Origin: Prunus persica
Taxonomy: Eukaryota > Streptophyta > Magnoliopsida > Rosales > Rosaceae
Direction of reading: 5' to 3'
NCBI RefSeq assembly: GCF_000346465.2
Contig: NC_034013.1
Span: forward strand, 5,973,598 to 6,037,597
DNA: 64,000 bases
Part shown: positions 57,042-64,000 of the stretch, piece by piece
How positions within the stretch are numbered: the first letter of the stretch is position 1
How the letters are laid out: each line of letters opens with the position of its first letter
The notes under the pieces: model-generated
What the model was told of the DNA's origin: nothing
Database searches by the model: none
The model's input: only the letters and a program-made list of their open reading frames with translations
Position numbers and translations under genes: made by a program

Positions 57042-58847
57042 GAGGGAATGGGGGAGGGGGAGAGGTGTTGGGAAGGGAAGGAGGGGATGGGTTAGCTATT
57101 TTTGCATTTTTGCGTGCAATTGCATGGTCTTTTTACAATTATCCAATTATTATGAGTAATTACATGTAAGTTCATAGTTTGTTTTGAAATTTTATATGCA
57201 ATTATCTACAATGGATGTGCAATTGCACAACAATTCTAAGACATGCATTAACAACTGAAACATCGACAAAGGCGTAGTCTCTTTGAAATTCCTTCCACTA
57301 TTTGGAAATTGCATGGTTGTCAATACAAATGCTAACGACACAAATTACGTTCAATTACACATTACTCATATCGCAATTGAATTTGTAACTTACATCCTAA
57401 AGTCGAATAAGTATAAGAAATCGCTATTACTTTTCATAACTGAGACCCTAAAGCCTAATAAGCATATAATTTAAATTAATTAAAAAAAACCCCTTAAATA
57501 TCAACATACCATCTATAAGTATCACTAATAATCTTATCGCTCAAAATAAGTGACCGATTAATTGGTTCTCCGTTTTTCTTGGCAAAAAAAATTGATTCTC
57601 TTTTTTAATTGTTACATATACTATATAGTCATTAAAATATTATATTTGACTAAAATAAATTAAAATATTATACAATAATGTATAGATACCCATAGAAAAG
57701 AATAATTAGACTATCTATATTATATTTAGACCAAAAAAATAAAATGGATATAACTAATGTAGGGTTTAACATTGCAATTGAGAGCCATACTGTAAATCTA
57801 AGCTATTTACTCGAGACCTGAATCCAATTTCTTCACCTCACAGAGGTAAGGCCAAGGATTAAAATATCAACCATGCAAATAATATCGGGCCTCCAATTTA
57901 CGGATATTTTTTGGGATATATTGTTATCGTCTTAGGTATCGAAAAAAGAAGAAGACAGATATAGGCATTGAAACACATAATTTTGGTATAAAACTTTCAT
58001 AAATGTTATGTACATTATCAATGAATGTATTGAACAAATAAAACTCAAAATTTACTAATAATAAGATATACATATGATGAAATATAAGTGGTATGTAATG
58101 CGTGTTAATGAAAAGTTTGAAAATAAAATGTTGATTAGAATGAATAAACTATGCATAAATCCATAGTTTGTTTTAACATTGGATTACAATTTAGATAAGT
58201 TTCCATCTACATAAATGAAGAGCTCCAATGAGGTTCAAACAATGAGGAACAACCATCTAGATTCATATAATAGTCATGTCAAGTCACGTAACCTGAGCAG
58301 TTTGTAAGCCATTTTATAACATAGTGCACATAGGTCTCTCTTGAGCTCCCTACTATCTTCCCATATATGAGATAGTTAAGATTAACCCAACTAGTAAGAA
58401 AGGGCGGCCCTGAAATAGTGCAAGTGGCCCCAATGCACAGGGCTCCTGATTTTTGAGGACCCCTAAATTTATTTATTTTACATAATTTATATTAATATTA
58501 TAACAACTGTATATATACTCCAACGTGCAACAAATTGACACAAAAAATTATTTACTGGAGTTGGTTTCTAGTGCATATCCCTCGGTACAAGGCTTATGTG
58601 AAAAATTTTAAGAACAAAATTTTAAATAGTTTTAAAAAAGAAGCACGTGAAAAATATAAGGGGAAAGATCCAATTAAATTAACAATAGTATATATCACAC
58701 CCATACGCTTTTTCTTTAAAAAATAATAGATAATTTCTTCGACTCAAAACAAAACAAAACAACATAAAAAATAAAAAATCATGTCTTCTTCTTTCTCAAG
58801 AACTCTTATTTTTTCCTACCGAACATACCAACATTTAACTTTATCAA
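57040..58847. other. Gene-free spacer
   Basis: AT-rich, no coding sequence supported. GCAATTGC palindromic words occur near 57115 and 57218, like those of 63131-63435. A GC-richer stretch at 58404-58470 (GGGCGGCCCTG) might be a decayed transposon end, unproven. Confidence 0.5.
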
Positions 58848-61090
58848 ATGAACGCAACATACTCAACGAACGCAACCCTTGCGTTCACGTGAAAAAATAG
58901 TACGTTTGTTTGAAAAAGAAAGTTAGTTGGGTCCATTTTCTTGAGGAACGGGCAACTTTACTCAACGAACGTACTCCTTGTGTTCGCATGAATAAATATC
59001 CTGTTTGTTTGACAAAGTAAGTTCATTTTGCCCATTTTTCCGGGGAACGGGCAACTTTACTCAACGAACGTGAACAAATAGCCCGTTTGTTTGAAAAAGT
59101 AAGTTAGTTGAGCCCATTTTTCTGGGGAATGGGCAACTTTACTCAACAAACGCAACCTCTGCGTTTACATGAACAAATAGCATGTTTGTTTGACAAATTA
59201 AGTTAGTTTGGCCTATTTTTTCGGGGAACGGGCAACTTTACTTAACAAACGCAACCCCTGCGTTTGCGTGAACAAATAGCCCATTTGTTTGAAAAAGTAA
59301 GTTCATTGGGCCCATTTTTCCAGGGAACAGACAACTTTACTCCACGAACGCAACCCATTGCGTTCGTGTGAACAAAAAACCTGTTTGTTTGAAAAAGTAA
59401 GTTAGTTAGGCCAATTTTTTCAGAGAACAAGCAACTTTACTCAACGAACGCAACCCCTGCGTTTACATGAACAAATAGCCCGTTTGTTTGAAAAAGTAAG
59501 TTAGTTTGACCATTTTTTCAAGAAATGTGAAACTTTACTCAACGAACGCAACCCCTGCATTCACGTGAACAAATAGCCTGTTTTCTTGAAAAAGTAAGTT
59601 AGTTGGGCCTATTTTTCCGGAGAACGGACAACTTTACTCAACGAACGCAACCCATTGCATTCGCGTGAACAAATAGCCCGCTTGTTTAAAAAGTAAGTTA
59701 GTTGGGCCCATTTTTCCGGGGAACGAGCAACTTCACTCAACGAACGCAACCCCTGCGTTTATGTGAACAAATAGCCAGTTTGTTTGAAAAAGTAAGTTAG
59801 TTTGGCCTATTTTTCCGGGGAACGGGCAACTTTACTCAACGAATGCAACCCCTGCGTTCACATGAACAAATAGCCTGTTTATTTGAAAAAGTAAGTTAGT
59901 TGGGTCCATTTTTCAAGGGAACGGACAACTTTACTCAACGAACGTAACTCCTGCGTTCGCATGAACAAATAGCCCATTTGTTTGAAAAAGTAAGTTAGTT
60001 TGGCCCATTTTTTCGGGGAACGGGCAACTTTACTCGACGAACACAACTCCTGCGTTTACGTGAACAAATAGCCCGTTTGTTTGAAAAAGTAAGTTAGTTT
60101 GGCCCATTTTTTAGAAGAACGAGCAAATTTACTCACTGAATGCAACCCCTGCGTTTACGTGAACAAATAGCCCGTTTGTTTGAAAAAGTAAGTTGGTTGG
60201 GTATATTTTTTCAGCGAACAGAAAACTTTCTTCAACGAACGCACATGTTGCGTTGGTGTAAAAAAATACCCCGTTTGTTTGAAAAAGTAAGGTGGTTGAG
60301 GCATGCTTTCGGCGAACGGGTAATTTTTCTCCAGGAACGCACGTATTGCGTTGGTTTGAACAAATACCCTGTTGGTTTAAAAAAGTAACTATATTGGCCT
60401 TCTTTTTCGGCGGAATGTCGAGTATTTTTGAACGAAAGCAAACCCTTACGTTCATTTGAACAAACTCCCCGTTTGTTTGAAAAAGTAAGTTGGTTGGGCC
60501 CATTTTACAGGAAATGGATAACTTTACTAAACGAACGCAACCCTTGCGTTCACTAGAACAAACACCTCGTTTGTTTGAAAAAGTAAGTTGGTTGGATATA
60601 TTTTTTCGGCGAATAGAAAACTTTGCTCAACGAACTCACCTGTTGCGTTGGTGTGAAAAAATACCTCGTTTGTTTGAAAAAGTAAGGTGGTTGGGGCATG
60701 TTTTCGACGAACTATTCTCAAGTAACGCACATATTGCGTTCGTGTGAATAAATACCATGTTGGTTTGAACAAGTAAGATTGTTGGCCCTCTTTTTTGGGG
60801 GAACGTCGAGTATTTCTGAACGAAAGCAAACCCTTGCGTTCGATTGAACAAACTACCAGTTTGTTTGCAAAAGTAAGTTAGTTGGGCCCATTTTTGGGGG
60901 AACGGGTAACTTTACTGAACGAACGCAACCCTTGCATTCGCTAGAACAAACACCGCGTTTGTTTAAAAAAGTAAGGTGGTTGGGGATATTTTATCGGCGA
61001 ACGGGTAACGTTTCTCAACGAATGTAATCCTTTCGTTTGTGTGAACAAAACCCTCGTTTGTTTGAAAACGTTAGTTGGTTGAGTTAATTT
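58848..61090. repeat. 99-bp minisatellite with hairpin core, about 23 units
   Basis: A unit of about 99 bases recurs at 58864, 58964, 59142, 59240, 59340, 59439, 59537, 59636, 59735, 59836, 59935, 60034 and so on to about 61013. Each unit has ACTTTACTCAACGAACGCAA, CCCNTGCGTT, GAACAAATAGCCCGTTTG, AAAGTAAGTTAGTTGGGCCC and TTTTTCCGGGGAACGGGC. GAACGCAA and TTGCGTTC form an inverted repeat of eight bases around three Cs. Later units (60220-61080) belong to a more diverged subfamily. Open frames at 59242-60851 are translations of the repeat. Confidence 0.93.
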
Positions 61091-61744
61091 TTCCGGGTAA
61101 ACGTTGCGTTAACATTTTAAACCCTCCATTATATTATAAAGGGGCATTTGAGTGACTGCCTCTTTGACTCTATCCATTACAAATGCATGGCTTCCTCTTA
61201 AACCAACCTTACGTTGTCAAAAACCCAAAACAGCAAGGTTGGGATCCAAATGATCCCAAAGTTCATGTTACGACTAACTTCTGTAACCATATTCCGCATG
61301 ATTTACATCCATGTGGACTTTGCAAGGATCTTTTAATATGTTCGGCTTATTGCCCCTTACCGTTTCTCGTGCTCTGTATTTCGGTTCATTTCGCCCTTCG
61401 ATTTATAGTTCAAAAAATATGTCTAATTATGCATGTACAAAAAAATATGATACATTTTTCCTTATTAGGGGTTTGCGCACAGTCACTCTTGCATTGCATC
61501 ATCGTCATGCAATTGCATTTGTGAAATGCAAATGCAAACCGGCTGTGTGCAAACTAAACATACCTTAAAAATGCAAACCTAATTAATGTATAGCATAAAG
61601 ACAAAGAAAACCCAGCAAATACTTTATTATGACCATATGCCTATTATTCAATATTAGGGTTAATCACATTGTGTTTTACGAAATTCGGGATCTTTTGGAA
61701 AATCATTTGTGCTACATAACAATGTCCATTACTACGTGATTTCG
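61091..61744. other. Non-repeat interval within the minisatellite
   Basis: About 650 bases without the 99-bp unit. It contains a TATA-like ATTATATTATAAAGGGG near 61130 and an open frame of 113 codons at 61183-61524 (QGWDPNDPKVHVTTNF) with no domain that I recognise. It could be an insertion or a piece of the ancestral locus. No target duplication was found. Confidence 0.4.
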
Positions 61745-62250
61745 ATAATAGGCCCATTTTTTCCGATGAACGAGCAACTTTACTCAACCAACGCAACCCT
61801 TGTATTCGCATGAACAAATAGTCTGTTTGTTTGAAAAAGTAAGTTAGTTTGGTCTATTTTTCCGGGGAACATGCAACTTTACTCAATGAACGCAACCTCT
61901 GCGTTTGCATGAACAAATAGTCCGTTTGTTTAAAAAAGTAAGTTAGTTTGGTCCATTTTTCTGAAGAACGAGGAATGGGCAACTTTACTCAATGAACGCA
62001 ACCCCTGCGTTCGCATGAACAAATAGCCCATTTATTTGAAAAAGTAAGTTAGTTGGGTCCAATTTCCCGGGAAACGACCAACTTTATTCAACGAACGCAC
62101 CCCCTGCGTTCAAGTGAAAAAATAGCGCGTTTGTTTGATAAAATATTTTAGTTAGTCCAATTTCTCGCGAAACGACGAGCTTTACTCACCGAGCTCTCCC
62201 CTTGCGTCTTCGAAGTAAAATACATTTTTTGTTGAGTAAATCAAGGAGTT
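61745..62250. repeat. 99-bp minisatellite, second block, about 5 units
   Basis: The same unit as 58848-61090 resumes (ACTTTACTCAACCAACGCAACC at 61770, further units near 61875, 61990, 62080 and 62175). The last unit is strongly diverged. 62251-63085 is AT-rich with nothing recognisable. Confidence 0.9.
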
Positions 62251-63130
62251 CGTTGGGTAATTTGGTCAACAAACAACATTATTTACCCAACGAACGAGTC
62301 GCTTAGCGTTCTTTAGGTAGGTTTGTTGGGCATAAATTACTGAATATAACTTTCATGATTTACTACTAATTTAACCCAATGAAGTATTGAGAATAAAATT
62401 GAACTTTGTTGATTATCTCCAATTATTCCTATATTGTTAGTTAAAAAAAAATTCAATAAAATCAAACATATGATTGTTGGTACAAATATAAATTTAAAAG
62501 CTTTCAACAAAAATTATTACTTAATGGTCGATTGATTGAGTCACATTGAATTGACAAAAAAGAAAATTGGACTTTTTCAATTATGATCAATGCCCAATTG
62601 ATAATATATGACCACGAAGTGAAGTGGAAATATGAGAAGTCTTCTTATATCCAATCTCATTACTTAGCCCACATACGAATCATATTCCAAGGATTGTTGT
62701 GCTGTTATGATTGTAGACTAAATAACATAGATGAAAACAACGATTTTGCTCATAAATGATGGTGAAATATCCAAAAAAGAACGCAATATCACATGCTTGG
62801 CTTTAAGGCATATATTTAATATCCTTTCATATTATTTTATTTTACATAATTCAATTATGTAAAACGTATGAAATGATCAATGTGCCCTCATATTTAATGA
62901 CAGATTGGACGAAATGTTAGGGAATTAAACGGCAGGGGAGACATTGGCGATAAAGAAAATTCATATCCGTAATATTATAAAAAAAATGTCATGCGATAAA
63001 TTGAAAATTGGATACAAGTTCAAGGACTAAATCAACAATTTAACCATGTTAATGGTTTTGTGGGCATATATCGCATATTTGATAGCACGTGTGCAATTCT
63101 TAATTTACAGTATCCATATGCATATGCCTG

Positions 63131-63435
63131 TATGCAATCTCGTAGCATCTATGTGCAATCTCATTTTACAATATGCAATTGCATATATATACACGCAATT
63201 TCATAACGTCTGTTTGCAATTATTAGTTTACAATATGCAATTGCATTCCACCCTTCTTTTGGTTTTTAACTTTTTTCGTTCATATACTTGTATGCAATCT
63301 CGTAGCATTTATGTGCAATTCTCATTTTACAATATGCAATTGCATATATATGTATGCAATTTCGTAACATCTGTTTGTAATTCTTAGTTTACAATATGCA
63401 ATTGCATTCCGCCCTTCTTTTGGTTTTTAACTTCT
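63131..63435. repeat. 160-bp tandem repeat built of 80-bp halves, with ATGCAATTGCAT palindromes
   Basis: TATGCAATCTCGTAGCAT starts at 63131 and again at 63291. Within each unit the two halves share TTTACAATATGCAATTGCAT. The palindrome ATGCAATTGCAT occurs four times. The open frame 63046-63387 is a translation of it. 63436-64000 holds no recognisable feature apart from ordinary AT-rich sequence. Confidence 0.88.
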
Positions 63436-64000
63436 TTCGTTTTTACTAGATCTGGCTCACACTCTTATAACGTATGCAAAGATCATCAAATTTCCTCTTT
63501 TTGGCTAGAGGGCCTCTTTTTTGTGTGTGTTCATTTGCATGACAATATGGATAATCTACTACTACCTAAAAGCTATAGAAAATTATATGTGATATCATCT
63601 ATTTTCTCTGACCAAGACTACATGTCACATAAATAAGAAATAAGATCTCAAAAAAGAAACATAAACAAAGAAAACACTTCACCTAAAATATTTTGTAATA
63701 CGTTTAGCTCAATTTATAACTTGTAGAGTACACAAATGTTAGCCCCTAAATATTAAGCTCTCAGAAGAAGGTGAGAATCTCACCAAGTATGCATGAAAAG
63801 TCCAAGTGAGCATACCCCTTTCTGCAAATGAGAGGGAGGTAGAGAGAGATTATTCAAACACTGTGATGGTATCTCAAAACACATATTTCAATGTAACAAA
63901 AATGCACTTGTCTTAATTGCTCTTTTCCTGAATCCTTAGCCAGAGCAACCAATATATAGCAGTTACGGTAATCACAACAACCAATATCAATCATGGACAT

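Noticed and set aside
58535..58726. Lysine-rich frame of 63 codons
   Set aside because: Composition follows AT-rich DNA; nothing recognisable.
59242..60851. Several frames with repeated LLFQTNG or RLFEKVRWLG words
   Set aside because: Translations of the 99-bp minisatellite in different frames.

Overview
This is nuclear DNA from a flowering plant, almost certainly a eudicot; a woody rosid such as a Rosaceae species would fit, but that is inference. The evidence is a GT-AG intron-containing Ole e 1-like gene, SAG12-type papain-like protease copies, plant-type CACTA, PIF/Harbinger, copia and chromovirus gypsy elements, an AT-rich background and CT/GA microsatellites. There is no operon structure, no bacterial feature and no visible tRNA or rRNA gene. 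By area the window is mostly transposable elements.

The host framework is a two-gene module present three times in direct orientation: an Ole e 1-like secreted protein gene followed about 1 kb later by a papain-like cysteine protease gene. Module A spans about 9550-19455, module B (truncated) 34321-36190, and module C about 36300-54540. Only one host gene looks intact, the module C Ole e 1-like gene (exons 36470-36638 and 36741-37102). All three proteases are dead, each by its own set of lesions.

Layout: 1-9420 is a CACTA (En/Spm) element on the minus strand that runs off the left edge (CACTA-1). 9421-19455 is module A, whose protease is split by a copia retrotransposon (12240-18805), which is itself split by a 1.8 kb solo LTR (15561-17352). 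19456-21509 is repeat-bearing spacer. 21510-34317 is a PIF/Harbinger element split by a 10 kb gypsy retrotransposon (22349-32424). 34321-37886 holds module B and the start of module C. 37887-52552 is a complete CACTA element (CACTA-2, TSD ATG) sitting in exon 1 of the module C protease. 52553-54540 is the rest of module C with a putative solo LTR. 54541-64000 is gene-poor DNA with an LTR relic, a 99-bp hairpin-bearing minisatellite (58848-62250) and a 160-bp repeat (63131-63435).

The most interesting object is the CACTA family. Each copy carries a TNP2-type transposase gene and a second, seven-exon gene joining a Transposase_24-like region to a Ulp1/C48-like SUMO-protease domain. Its non-coding DNA, including the introns, is studded with short ACGACGG/CCGTCGT motifs. 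Several introns carry the same ordered cassette of these motifs. Both copies also carry a captured fragment of the 26S proteasome subunit gene RPN6. The two copies are siblings in opposite orientation with their 5' ends facing each other across about 28 kb, and each has different inactivating mutations.
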